Positions 20,730 through 30,635 are shown, numbered from the stretch's first letter. The stretch is DNA of 42,500 nucleotides from Prorocentrum cordatum (GCA_963575745.1 CAUYUJ010021664.1:12501-55000), one strand, 5' to 3'. Program-made: numbers and translations. Notes: generated from the sequence alone by a model not told the origin.

Positions 20730-22070
20730 CTCAGTGGACGGGGAGCCGTGCATTCCAGAGGGGGGCGTTTACCCATGCGGCTCGCACCGCGGAGCACGGA
20801 GCGCCCGGAGGAGGACGAGAAGCGGGACGGGGAGTGAGGAGGACGGAGGCAGTCTTTCTTGTCTTGGCCGTGCAGAACTGCACTGTGAAACAGGTTTTCT
20901 CCGCTCAGGAATTCCCGTTGCTGCGAGGAAGAACTTTTAGCATAATCCTGCACCGACCGACCTCTATCCTCGACTTCCTTGTCCTACTCGTCGTTCTCCC
21001 AACCCTTGTCCCCATCCTTCAGCCAATCCCCGCCCATCTTCCCCTCACTCTGCCCCCGCGCTGCCACCCACCCAGAAATCCTCCCTGTCGGGGATGAAAG
21101 GAGGGGGATGAGGAGAAGCAGACATGGAGGAGAGGCAGGGAGGAAGAAAGTGGGGAGGAAGAGGAGGAGGAGGAGGAGGAGGAGGAGGAGGAGGATCGGA
21201 GTACACCCACGATGCATCAGCGATGCTGAAACGTCGCCCGCCCATCCCAAGTCCTCTCCTCAGAAGCCCATACAATCATTCCTCTTTACTGCGGGAAGTG
21301 CCCCCTCGCTGCAATTCAGGCGAGGGACTCGTTTTGAAAAGGAGTTGCCACCCATGCTTCTGGCAAGAGCCCCGCTTCGCAAAAGAGCCGCCTCGTGCGT
21401 TACTACGTGCGAGTGGGATCTACTTGTGTTGTTTCGCCTCTCAGGTGTTGCCGTGTGGCAAAATCGGCATAGCCAGGTGCAGCACGGTAAGGCAAGCAAG
21501 GAATTGCACGGCACACGTATTGCACCGCACAGATCGGATCGCACAGAGTGCACCGCGCAGATTGAGCACACAGATTACATCACACAAAGTGGAATTCATT
21601 GTTTGGGGTCCACGTTGCAATGATGTGAAAAAGAAGTCAGCGAGTTGGCAGGTGATTATTCATCCATGTCTCCTCTCTCCTGTCCCTCCACCCATGCCGC
21701 CTCACCATCTCCTGCACTTCCGTCCTGCGTGCCCTGTTACGTGGCTCTCTATCCTCCCCTCCCCTCTTCTTCATTCCCGCCTCTACTCCTTCTCATCCGC
21801 CTTACTTGCTTTCGCCAGGGATGCCGCCACCTCTTCGCCTCGGCCTCCTGCTCCTGCGCCTCTTCTCCTCTCCGCCTACCCTCCCTCTCCTTCTCCTTTC
21901 GCACATGTTTCATCAGATGTTCCTCTTTTCTCCGTCCGCCGTTGAGCTCCCCCGTCCGCCAGATCACAGGCCAGCGCGTGTCCGGCAATCTCGTGTTCTC
22001 GTGTTTCTCTTTGAGCTCCTCCGAGTAGCCTTATGTTCCCCTGCGGGCTGACAGACGGCGCCGCGGCCTG
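20730..22070. other. No gene recognised
   Basis: Several frames overlap on both strands. 21160-21196 is a GGA tract, a lone GATGCATCAGCGATGC lies near 21211, and 21640-21960 is pyrimidine-rich. One + frame around 21285-21470 has Cys-rich pieces, but they do not fit a motif I can name. Confidence 0.45.
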
Positions 22071-22075
22071 TCATC

Positions 22076-22262
22076 GAAGAAGAAAAATACACATAAACTT
22101 TTGGCGCTCCGCGCGGATTTCTTGGATCCGCGCCTGGGCCCCCCAGCGCCGCCTCCGGCGCCGCCCCTGGCGCGCTCCGCGCGCCAGGGAGGGGGGTCCA
22201 GCGCGAATCCAAGAAATCAGCGCGGAGCGCCAATAGTTTGTGTTTGTGTGGTTTTCTTCTTC
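22076..22262. mobile_element. Foldback element with about 70-bp inverted arms
   Basis: The left arm begins GAAGAAGAAAAATACACAT and the right arm ends GTGTGGTTTTCTTCTTC. Inside them, TTTTGGCGCTCCGCGCGG pairs with CAGCGCGGAGCGCCAATA, and GATTTCTTGGATCCGCGC pairs with GCGCGAATCCAAGAAATC. The arms are about 70 bp with few mismatches. The centre has its own hairpin (CCTGGCGCGC and GCGCGCCAGG). It has no coding capacity. Partial relatives lie at 15344-15480 and 15662-15708, so this is a family. Confidence 0.8.
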
Positions 22263-22955
22263 CATTAACGGCCCCACGGCCACCCAAAGAATCCTGGACG
22301 AAAAGTTGTCCCTGGGGGAGGTTGCGGGGCGAATCCCGAACCATCCCACCCACGGTGGATTCTTGCCACGTTAAGCGGCGGCGACCTTGGGGCGCGGACG
22401 TTCAAGGTTGAACGCCGCCAGTGACTTGGAATCGGCCGGTATCAAACGAGCTGCGCAATCGGAAGCCCGGGATCGTTAATGGTTGAGCGACGACGTTGTG
22501 CCAGAAGCCAACGAACATGTCATGACGGCACGAACTTGGCGCCTTTCTCCGCTGTTGCTCTCATCCCGCAAGGGCCCCACCTGGGTGACCTCACCGACGG
22601 CGGTGGTTGTGACGATGCCCTCGGGCATCAGGATTTACTTGCTGGTCAGCGGCCGCGGGAACAATCGCGCGGCGGTCGAGCGTCCACCGGGACACCGAAG
22701 CGAACGCTAAGTGCGCACAAGAAAGACGTGGATCGCTCGCTCGCTGGTGCCCGACAGCACGCCTGCGGCGACCGCTGCGCTGCCGGATGGCTCGGCCGCT
22801 CAACTCTGCGGGTGCCCCCATCCGCCCTCGCGCTATGGGCCACGACGCTCGCCCTTGGGGAGGTCGCGCACGAGCAGCTCGGCCTGCAGGCGAGGCGCTG
22901 AAGTAAGGACCACTCTGGGCTCAGGAGGGCCCTGGTTTTCGGGCAGACCTTTTTT
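22263..22955. other. No gene recognised
   Basis: GC-rich frames overlap on both strands without a domain that I recognise. Confidence 0.4.
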
Positions 22956-23155
22956 GGAGGCCTGGAAATGCGCGCCAACACCAACGCAGGAGGTTGCCTC
23001 CCCCGGGTGGAGATGGCCCTGGATGTTGGTGGCGGTGGTAATCCTTCGGCCACCTAGGAAGCCCGAATAATACCACCATCACCGAGATCAGGATCATCTT
23101 CCCTCGGTGGAGGCACACCGCCGATATTGATGTTGGTGTTGATCTCCAGGCCTCC
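22956..23155. mobile_element. 200-bp inverted duplication
   Basis: GGAGGCCTGGA at 22956 and TCCAGGCCTCC ending at 23155 bracket two diverged arms of about 100 bp. Shared inner words, read inward from each end, are AACACCAAC, GTGCCTCC/TTGCCTCC and GGTGGTA. Translated in the same sense, the arms resemble each other (LEMRANTNAGG and LEINTNINIGG), so this looks like an inverted duplication of one ancestral segment. No target duplication is clear. Confidence 0.55.
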
Positions 23156-23159
23156 GGCC

Positions 23160-23690
23160 TTAGGTATGGGCCCGTTCGTGGCCGTGGCTCGTTGTGGCTC
23201 CGCTCCTTCCTTTCAGCGTTCTGCATGGTGCCACGACGACTTCACGCAGGACATTCGCAAAGGCACCTCGTCGTCGGCGCGCCTCGCCCTTGACGGAAGC
23301 CAACGGAAGTCAGACGGCAGCGGCTCCGCGGGGTTGAAGGCCGGCGGAGGGGGGTGGAAGTAGAAGTTAGACGTCAACATGTTTGGGCTCGGGGTTTCCG
23401 AAATCGGCCAGGGGGCCAGGCTGTGAATGCTCGAGGCCAGAATTGTGTGGCGGCGGCTCCGGCAGGGCCCGACGGACTGCGCGGGCAGGTGTCCGAGCCG
23501 GCTGCACTCTGTCGCACCAGGGTTGCCCGTGCTGACTTGCTCTGGAAGGGCCAGTCTTGCCACAGAGGAGGACGACGATCAGGGGCGTTCGAAGGCAAAG
23601 TGGATGAGGGCCAGCGGCGACGGGCACGGCCCAGCGCTCTCTGTGGAGCAGCACAGGGGAGGAGGGAGGCGGAGGAGGAGGAGGAGGAGC
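23160..23690. other. No gene recognised
   Basis: GC-rich sequence with overlapping open frames. A short GGAGGAGGAGGAGG tract lies near 23668-23690. Confidence 0.4.
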
Positions 23691-23696
23691 CCCGTG

Positions 23697-23850
23697 GAGC
23701 AGGCCGAGGAGGCGGCGAAGAAGGACCCCTTTGAGGGCAAGGTGTGGAACTTGCCCGACTACGTGAGGGTCACGAGCGACACGCTCGAGTGCACCCTCTG
23801 CCCGGCAAAGGCCGGCGCGCGCGCTCCCGCCGCCCTTCGCCTGCCGCGCG
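23697..23850 (+). pseudogene. Zinc-finger half-exon remnant (cysteine side)
   Basis: The frame reads EQAEEAAKKDPFEGKVWNLP, then DYVRVTSDTLECTLCPAKAG. It has a C-x2-C pair at 23790 and 23799 after an acidic/basic lead-in, but no His pair in frame. The CTLC motif matches the fragment at 13922. The unmatched histidine halves elsewhere in the window have the complementary structure. This is the most protein-like of the zinc-finger fragments, with balanced composition over about 45 residues. It may be a real exon; neither the donor site nor the next exon is identified. Confidence 0.4.
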
Positions 23851-24172
23851 TCGCGCAGCTGTTGTTCGTGGCGATGCCATCTGGTCCCTCGGCCCCTCCC
23901 CCGGGGGGATGGCCTTCCTCAAGCAGTGGCGAGGCGTCCTGGCTCGCCTGTAGGCCCACCAAAGAATGTTCTAAGAACCTTTTTAGGGGTTTCCAAGAGA
24001 TGTTCTTGGAACATTTCTGGCTGGGCCTGTCCTGTTTCAACACATCGGGTTTATGTTCTAAGAGCACTGCCTTTGTCCTTAGAATATGTTAGGGTTCTAA
24101 AAACATGTCGTGGTAAGCTATAGGAATGCGGGGACGGTCGGTCCCTGTTCAACTTCCGTCCCTGATCATGCT

Positions 24173-24382
24173 CAGATGTCCCCAGCTGCCTCGATACGCC
24201 GGGCTTGATACGTAGCACGCACCGTGGTCAAATCGTCCGTGCCGATACGTTGCGTGTTGGTTCGAAGTAGTGGCCCGCGCACGAACGTATCGCGTCAGAC
24301 CTACGTTTTCGGCCTACGTGTTGAGCTCCGTAACACTGCGCTACGTGTTGCGTGGTACATATCGGGGCAGCTAAGCAGATGT
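24173..24382 (+). mobile_element. MITE family A, copy 3 (with target duplication)
   Basis: The element spans 24180-24375 (196 bp) between perfect 7-bp copies of CAGATGT (24173-24179 and 24376-24382). The left end CCCCAGCTGCCTCGATACG and right end CATATCGGGGCAGCTAAG are inverted relatives. Removing the element and one CAGATGT gives TGATCATGCTCAGATGT joined to CTGACGAGG. A paralogous, unoccupied site at 24468-24498 reads TGATCGTGCCCAGATGT then CGACGAGG. This is the best-supported insertion in the window. Confidence 0.85.
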
Positions 24383-24467
24383 CTGACGAGGTAGTGTGAA
24401 GGCCTTACGGCCAATGCCGCCGACCCTGAAGGTTGGACCTCTCCCGAGACCCGCTGGCGCCCCGCCC

Positions 24468-24498
24468 GTCCCTGATCGTGCCCAGATGTCGACGAGGT
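24468..24498 (+). repeat. Empty-site paralogue of MITE copy 3 target
   Basis: GTCCCTGATCGTGCCCAGAT continues GTCGACGAGG. It matches the joined flanks of copy 3 with three differences and carries a single CAGATGT. It documents the sequence before insertion. Confidence 0.75.
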
Positions 24499-24499
24499 C

Positions 24500-25210
24500 T
24501 TTCTGTTCAGTCCCATCGTTGGTCCCTCGTTTCGGCCTCTGGGCCCATTAGGGGGCCCCAGGGCCATCAAGAAAGGATTCGGGACGGAAGACCACCCCTT
24601 GGGGGAAGGGGTGGGACCTCTGGGGTCGCACATGAAAAAAATACATCGTCTGATGTCTGGGTTTTCTGACGGCCCGAGGATGGCCTCCAGAGGCCGGGAG
24701 GGCTGAAAGGACGGCTGGCCAGATGTTGCTTGTGTCGTTGGGAGATGCTGGGGTCACAGCGGTGCCCGTGGTTCGGTCGGTCCGGTCGCGTCCCAGTTGG
24801 TTGCATTTGGTTCGGCGTGGTCTGGTCGGTTGCTGCGTCGTCGCCGCGCCGCTGCGCCCTGCTGCAGTCGGCAGTTTCGGTTTTGGTCGTTGGCGGTGTT
24901 CCTGTCGGCTCGGGCGGCGTTCGGTCGCGCTGCCCCCGCGGGGGGCCCCCGATCCGAGGGTCCGCTGGGGGCGCGGGTCGTCGGCGTTGGGAGCTCCGCG
25001 GCGCGGCCCGCGGTGAGCCGCGCACCCGCCGCGAGGCGGGGATCGGCGCGTGATTCGAGGAGGAGACGCCTGCAGGTTGGACGTGTCGTGCACCGCCTCC
25101 TCGTTCTCCTCCTCCTCCTCGTCCTCCTCGTCCCCCTCCTGCTCTTCTTCCGGATTTTCGTGGGCCTCGTCCCGGCGGGCCGGAGCCTGGGCCGCGGGCC
25201 TGAGCTCCCC
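24500..25210. other. No gene recognised
   Basis: GC-rich DNA, open on both strands; 24780-24900 has repeated GGTTCGGTCGGTC-like words. 25090-25150 is a CTC/TCC tract. Confidence 0.4.
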
Positions 25211-25212
25211 AT

Positions 25213-25341
25213 CTTCCTCCTATGCGTCCCTTTTCTGCCTCCTCCTTATACATTCTTTTTCTTCCTAGCAGACCAAAGCTTGAGTCAAACTCCTCCTGAT
25301 CTTCAGAGTCCACTGCATCCTTTTGCAGCTCCTCCTTCTAC
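25213..25341 (-). CDS. Possible exon, unknown acidic/basic protein
   Basis: On the minus strand the frame reads KEELQKDAVDSEDQEEFDSS, then FGLLGRKRMYKEEAEKGR. It is charged, non-repetitive and of lower GC than its surroundings. A TAG lies immediately upstream, so translation could enter only through splicing; the AG of that TAG could act as an acceptor. Downstream the frame runs into a Gly/Arg-rich microsatellite translation. I recognise no family. This is only a candidate exon. Confidence 0.2.
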
Positions 25342-25640
25342 TGCTCATCCGCCTGTCCCTCTTATAGCCATGGTGAAGTCTTTTCTGCGATTCCCTAAAC
25401 AGTGTTTGCATTTAGGGATTCTTCATTCTTTTCTAACGAGCTGGGCTGGTGCGCCGCTCTAGCGATCATGTGGCCGCCGTCGCCACCTCGTCGCCGCCCG
25501 TCGTCTGGGCCAGTGTGGCGGTCTGGTGGCTATGTTGTCGCCCTCGCCGCCCCGTCGCCGCCTCGCCCTCGCCACAGAGGTTGCTCCACATGGATTGCAC
25601 AACACACATGGCACCACATATATTGCTCAATGTAGGTTCT
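25342..25640. other. No gene recognised
   Basis: A transition from GC-rich to lower-GC DNA, with repeated CGTCGCC words at 25475-25570. No gene signal. Confidence 0.4.
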
Positions 25641-27640
25641 CCTTTCTACAAGCGTATTCGGATCTCCCCCCCGGGCTTAACGACTCCCCTTCTCGCTTCG
25701 CATTGCAACTTGCATACGATTGTGCCACATCGTTCATCCGAAATATGAATTCATACCATCCCAGGCAGGCCGGTATTGGTACCCCCCTGAGCCTCTTCTA
25801 AAAACACTACATGCGCACACTCGTTTATCAACGATCACCTATTTTCAAGACCCCCTTGCAAAAAACGAAACGAAGTGCACACGCGCGCGTCGTCGCGGGC
25901 GCATGCCGAAATCCTTCAAAACGTCAGGTTCCGTAAGGGTTTCAAAATCGAGTGCCCCGAACAAATCAAGCACATATAAAAACACATGGCTTCGCAACAA
26001 CAATGTTCAAACCAAGCTTGCGTTCGGGCTCTTGCGACTTGTTGAGAAAACCGAAAGGTTTCTCAACATGTCGAGGAATTGCAACCAAACGGGCTTCTCG
26101 CGCGCGCATGTCGGAATCGCTCGAACGCCCTTGCGCCTTTGCGCGAGTGGTGTCGCAATAATCCCTTGCAAAGAAAACGGGACGAAGTGCACACGCGCGC
26201 CTCGTCGCGCGCGCATGCCGGAATCCCTCAAAAACCTTAGGTTTCGTATGGATTTCGAAATCGATCGTCCATAAAACAAAATTTGTATACGTATAATCAC
26301 AACAGTAATACTAGCAATCCTAATAATAGTTTTGCAACATCTGTTGTCAAAAATGCCTGCGCTCGCGCTCCTGCGAATTCTTGAGGAAACCATCGGTGTT
26401 TCAACATACGCATGAAATTCTGCCAAACGGGCCCCTCGCGCCGCACGTCGAGATCATTCGAATGCCCTTGCGCGCGTGCTGGGGGAGGGGGGGGGCACGA
26501 TACGTGTCAAATAACACCATGCGGGCCAATCGCGCCTCGGCCGCGCGCATGCTGCAGAAAACCTGACGAACTACACACGCGCGCCGTCGCGCGTACGTGG
26601 CGGAATCTTTCAAAACCGTGGGTGTCATAGGGATTTCAAAGTCGAGCGCCCCGAAAACATACAAAAGAACAAGGTTGTTGCAACATCAGTTTTCAGAAAT
26701 TCTTGCGCTCGCGCTCTCACGAATTCTCAATCTTAAGAAAACCATAGGTTTTTCAACGAATTCAAAACAATATGCCACGCAGGCCGCCCGCGCCGCACGT
26801 CGACATCATCCGAACGCCCTTGCGCACGTGCTGGGAGGGGGCACGATCCCGGTTAGATAATACCATGCGGGCCGCTCGCGCGCCGGCCGCACGCGCATGC
26901 CGAACTCTCTCCTAAACCTTCATCACCGACGCGAGGGCGCCGTCATCGTCGCCGGCGTGATCAGCATTGGCGCCGTCATTGGCCTTGCCGTCGTTGCTGT
27001 CATTGTCGCCACCAGCATCGTTACCATCATCAGCGCGTCTACCGTCGTCGACGTTGCCATGATACCGCGCGGGCCCAAGTCGCCGGGTCGTGAGCGCCAC
27101 CGCGGCCGCGTCGGTCGCGCCAAATTTAGCGGGCCGCTGCGCGCGCGAGCATGCGCGGGCCAGCGCGGCTGCAGCGAGGCACCAGCCAACGCCAAGCATT
27201 TATCGCAATCGCCGCCGCATGGGTTCTGCGATCCAAGGTGCGGGTGGGCGGGGGGGACGATTGCGCGAGCAGTGGAGTGGACAGCTCACTGCGGCAAAAA
27301 TTATTGGACCACATACGAAGCACAGCATCATTCATTCTCCTTTTTAAAAACAAAAAATGGTCTACCCCCCTTTTCCCCCCCAACCACCCACCCCACCCTG
27401 CCCCCGGAATTGACGACTCCCCTTCTCGTGTTGCAATGCGTATACGATTTCACCCCAGCGCACATCTTAAACATGATTTCGCACCATCCCAGGCAGGCCA
27501 GTACGGGTACCCCCCTCATCCTCTGGAAAAAATTGCGCGCGAGTTCGTTCATCAAATTTAGAAGTTGTCCAGAACCCCTTGCAACAAAGGGACGAAGTGC
27601 ACGCGCGCGCGTCGCCGAGCGCGCATGCCGAAATCATTTG
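25640..27640 (+). repeat. Lower-GC duplicated block with 0.3-0.4 kb subrepeats
   Basis: Segment 25669-25915 recurs at 27399-27635 in the same orientation. They share GACTCCCCTTCTCG, CATCCCAGGCAGGCC and GCGCATGCCGAAATC. Between them, units with GTGCACACGCGCGC, GCGCATGCCGGAATCC and ATTCTTGCGCTCGCGCTC-type words repeat near 25880, 26190, 26575 and 26880. The block alternates AT-rich phrases with CG-rich CGCGCG words. No protein is recognised. Confidence 0.7.
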
Positions 27641-27677
27641 ATTTTATATATATATATATATACACACATACACATAC

Positions 27678-27720
<43 letters not shown>

Positions 27721-27752
27721 ATACATATACATACATATATATATATATATAA
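27640..27752 (+). repeat. TA and CATA microsatellite
   Basis: TATATATATATATATACACA leads into repeated CATATACATATACATATA and ends in another TA run. It splits a family segment, since GGGATTTCAATATCGAGTGC resumes just after it. Confidence 0.9.
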
Positions 27753-27789
27753 AGTTACGCCGGGATTTCAATATCGAGTGCCCCACGCC

Positions 27790-28385
27790 GTTGCAACAGC
27801 ACGGTGCGCCCACCAGGCGCCCGCGGGCGACAACGTGGCGAAACATCGTCGGACCAGCCCAGCGAACGGAGCACCCACGAGGCGCCCACGGGCGGCAAGG
27901 TCGCGAAACCTCGGCGGACCCACCCATTGCACGGAGCGCCCACGAGGCGCCCATGGGCGGCAAGGTGGCGGCACCTCGGCGGACCCACCTAGCGCAAGAG
28001 GCGGCCACGAGGCGCCCATGGGCGGCAACGTGGCGAGACTTCGGCGGACCCACCCAGCGCACGGGGCGTCCATGTGGCGCCCACGGGCGGCAACGTGGCG
28101 AGCGAGGACCCACCTAGCGCACGGGGCGCCCACGAAGAGGCCACGGGCAGCAACGCGGCAAGAATTCGCCGGATCCACCCAGCGAACAGAGCGCCCGCGA
28201 GGCGGCCACATGCGCCAACGTGGCGAACCTCGGCGGGCCCACCCAGAGCACGGGGTGCCCACGAGGCGGCCACGGGCGGCAACGTGGCGAGACCTCGCCA
28301 GCCTGACCCACCCAGCGCACGGTGCGCCTACGAGGCGCCCACGTGCGGCAACGTGGCGAAATTTCGGTGGACCCATTCAAGTCCT
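27790..28385 (+). repeat. 61-68-bp minisatellite, about nine copies
   Basis: The marker TCGGCGGACCCACCCAGCG recurs near 27850, 27914, 27979, 28044, 28105, 28169, 28232, 28300 and 28368. Units also carry CCCACGAGGCG and GGCGGCAACGTGGCG. The unit lacks stop codons in all frames, so long frames exist on both strands. Since 65 is not a multiple of three, the apparent protein repeat rotates through three frames. Confidence 0.9.
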
Positions 28386-29385
28386 TATCAAGACAGGATA
28401 AGAACTGTTAATTACAAGCACTGTTTGAGGATAAATGCGCCCCTGCCTGAAGGGTAGGTCAACGGGGCGTTCGTCTTCCAAGGGGGGCTCTTCCCGAAGA
28501 TGTTTGTGCGGAGTGATTGGAAGGGGACTTGGAACGAAAAGGTGTCGTGTTGCCTCGATGATGGATCCTGGGTTTTCTCTGGTCCTTCTTCTCCTAGGCT
28601 AACTATTCTCCCCGCTGCACCACCGGACATGTCGCTGGCGTGGGTTGGGCATTTCGCTTGGTACTCGTTCACCATGTGCTGCCCTGGGACTACTAGTTTC
28701 CAGCAGTTACCAGACGGGATGGAGGGCGAATCCTGTTCAACAAAGGCTGCTCTCCCTTGAGCGCTGTGGACAGTCGACTCAAAATCTTCCACCAGCTGCC
28801 AGAATGGTCGGTGACTCCTGTTCAATGTGTGGTTGTCGCCTCAGCGCCGCGCACAGTCGTCTTAAACGGAGTGTGGCTCCTTTTCAAAACGGAGGCTCTC
28901 GCTTGCCACAAGTGGAAACAGGTGGAAAGTCGCTACACGGATGGGGGCGGCCTCTTTCCAAAACGGGGCGATCGCCGGACACAACCTTGAGCTGTACACA
29001 TTGCTCATGTCTAAGTATTCGGAAGTTCTTTGGCTTTGCGGGGCCAAGATCCTGTCATGTCTAATGGTTCTGTCCTGGGCCTCGGCCAGGAACCATCAGA
29101 AGCGAGCACAATCAGGAAGCGAGCACGACTGGAAATGAACGACGCGCGTGCTCCGTGTCTTCGCACTCCCTCCAGCGAGCGGGATGCGGTGCAGCTCCTC
29201 TTCAGGGCGGAGCTCTCCCGCCTCCCTGGCAGGCCCACGGGGCGCTCGTCTCTCGAGGGGTGGGCGCCTCCCCGCAGCAGCAAGGAGGCACGTGTAAGTC
29301 GGGCACGTCCCTCTACCGGAGGAGGATCCCAGGATAGTCAAAAAGATAGTCTGGGAGCGATGTGTTTAAACCGTGCTTGACTGTT
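28386..29385. other. No gene recognised
   Basis: Moderate-GC sequence. An 86-codon ATG frame (28500-28760) and others overlap on both strands with no domain. 28440-28480 and 29228-29262 share an ACGGGGCGTTCGTC-like phrase, and GGTTCTGTCCTGG with CCAGGAACC near 29067-29095 could form a hairpin. Confidence 0.45.
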
Positions 29386-29457
29386 TTGGAGTATGTTTGG
29401 GGTGTTCTTCATTCCTCCTCCAAAATCCGCCTGTGGGGGGACAGGCCCGACTTAAAC
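29386..29457 (+). repeat. Dispersed repeat R2, copy 2
   Basis: Matches 19003-19074. It lies before a short stretch with GGAGCATCGTTGATGCATCC, a single GATGCATC-family word. Confidence 0.7.
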
Positions 29458-29670
29458 GTACGCGGAGGGAGCCTGGGACGGGAGGGTGCATTGGAGCATC
29501 GTTGATGCATCCTGGGTTTCAGTATGGCTCCCCTCCAAGCTTCAGGCTGTCAAAGTGCTACCCTCACTGGCTGCCTGCCCATTGACGGCCAGAGCGTCTG
29601 GACCGATCGCGTGCTTGGATCAGAAGTAATTAATTGCAGCGAACGACAAAAGGTGGCCGAATGTTCCAGC

Positions 29671-29882
29671 ATTGGCTCGGGGGAGCGTAAGACCCGGGTT
29701 TGGACTCGGGTTCACCATCGTTTTTTGACGACCGCGACTCGGATTTTGACGAGTAGGAGTTTCGTGGGATGCCTGCAGCGGGAGGCCTCGTCAAAATGCA
29801 GGCTCGGCCTCGCCATTTTTTGACGACCTCGTCGGGGATTTCCGAGTCCCCTGTACCCAGGTCTTACGTCCCCCTGATTGGC
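29671..29882. mobile_element. MITE family B, hairpin element with target duplication
   Basis: The element spans about 29677-29876 (200 bp) between copies of ATTGGC (29671-29676 and 29877-29882). The terminal inverted repeats are GGGGGAGCGTAAGACCCGGG on the left and CCCAGGTCTTACGTCCCCC on the right, continuing to ACTCGG and CCGAGT. An inner perfect pair, ATTTTGACGAG (29743-29753) and CTCGTCAAAAT (29787-29797), extends the fold almost to the centre. TTTTTTGACGACC occurs twice. It has no coding capacity. The right flank is repeat R1, whose other copy (18412) starts with one ATTGGC and no element. Confidence 0.75.
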
Positions 29883-30001
29883 GCGCAAAGAGCTTGCGCA
29901 AGATCGCGCGCGAGCGCGCTCGCTTCTCCACGCGGTGTGCCGCGCGGGCGGCCTGCGCAGGCCACCGCGTGAGGTCGTCGTGCCGTCTCGCGCGAGGGCC
30001 C
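29877..30001 (+). repeat. Dispersed repeat R1, copy 2, with perfect palindrome
   Basis: Matches 18412-18533. It contains GGCCTGCGCAGGCC, a perfect 14-bp palindrome, within a longer CGCGGTG/CACCGCG inverted pair near 29930-29970. The other copy has GGCCTGCGTAAGCC at this place. Confidence 0.65.
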
Positions 30002-30023
30002 TCTTGTCTTGTCGCATCTGCGT

Positions 30024-30075
30024 CTCCTCCTCCTCCTCCTCCTCCTCCTCCTCCTCCTCCTCCTCCTCCTCCTCA
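30024..30075 (+). repeat. CTC trinucleotide microsatellite
   Basis: A pure CTC/TCC run of about 50 bp that ends ten bases before a possible splice acceptor (AACTCCACAG). It may be an expanded polypyrimidine tract. Confidence 0.9.
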
Positions 30076-30084
30076 ACTCCACAG

Positions 30085-30200
30085 AGGCCAACGCATACCT
30101 GAACATAGCCATGCACCTGGGGGGCGACAAGCACGCCAAGAAGTGCCGCGGCAGCGGGAACCACGAGATCATATGGAACCAGGCTCCATCTGATGGCACG
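30085..30200 (+). pseudogene. Zinc-finger half-exon (histidine side)
   Basis: The frame reads EANAYLNIAMHLGGDKHAKK, then CRGSGNHEIIWNQAP. The H-x5-H pair (30114 and 30132), the L-G-G-x-K-H core and the K-K-C-R tail are the second half of a U1/jaz-type C2H2 finger. It follows a strong acceptor context: a long pyrimidine run, then CACAG ending at 30084. No Cys pair is on this exon, which fits an intron inside the finger. The frame continues open to about 30270. This is the best candidate for a live exon of the family, but neighbouring exons are not found. Confidence 0.45.
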
Positions 30201-30274
30201 CTTGCTGCTGTTGCGAGAGAGGTTGTGTTTCGATTGGCATCTGCACTCGAGGGCCTCGTGATTGCGACATGAGA

Positions 30275-30635
30275 CCCGTCATCCTCGCATCCTCCTCCTC
30301 CTCCGACCCCTTCCCCACTTCGTGATCCGGCAACCGCATCGTCACATATTTAGAGAAGAGGACATGTCCCGACAGCTGGGCCTACTTGTTTAGACACAGA
30401 AGGGATGGATCTGGGCAGAGGCTGGCAGAGCTTGTTTAGCCGAGATGGACATGGAAGTCTAGACACAGGCAGGGATGGAGCTGTCAACAGAGGGGGAGAT
30501 GGCTAGAAGAGTGCGCGTGCGAACGCATGAACAAGTAAGTGTTACTACGCGAGCCCAGGGACACCTTGCAACCATGAAAGTTCTGCTGGTGATGCCTCCC
30601 TGGGCGGGCACTGTGGAAGGATCCAAGACAGCCTC
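30275..30635. other. No gene recognised
   Basis: Contains GATGGACATGGAAGTCTAG and GACACAGGCAGGGATGGA-like short repeats at 30375-30480. No domain is seen. Confidence 0.4.

Noticed and set aside
27565-28401. A 278-codon + frame and long minus frames over the minisatellite
   Set aside because: The repeat unit has no stop in any frame, and its period of about 65 bp rotates the frame, so no peptide unit is conserved.
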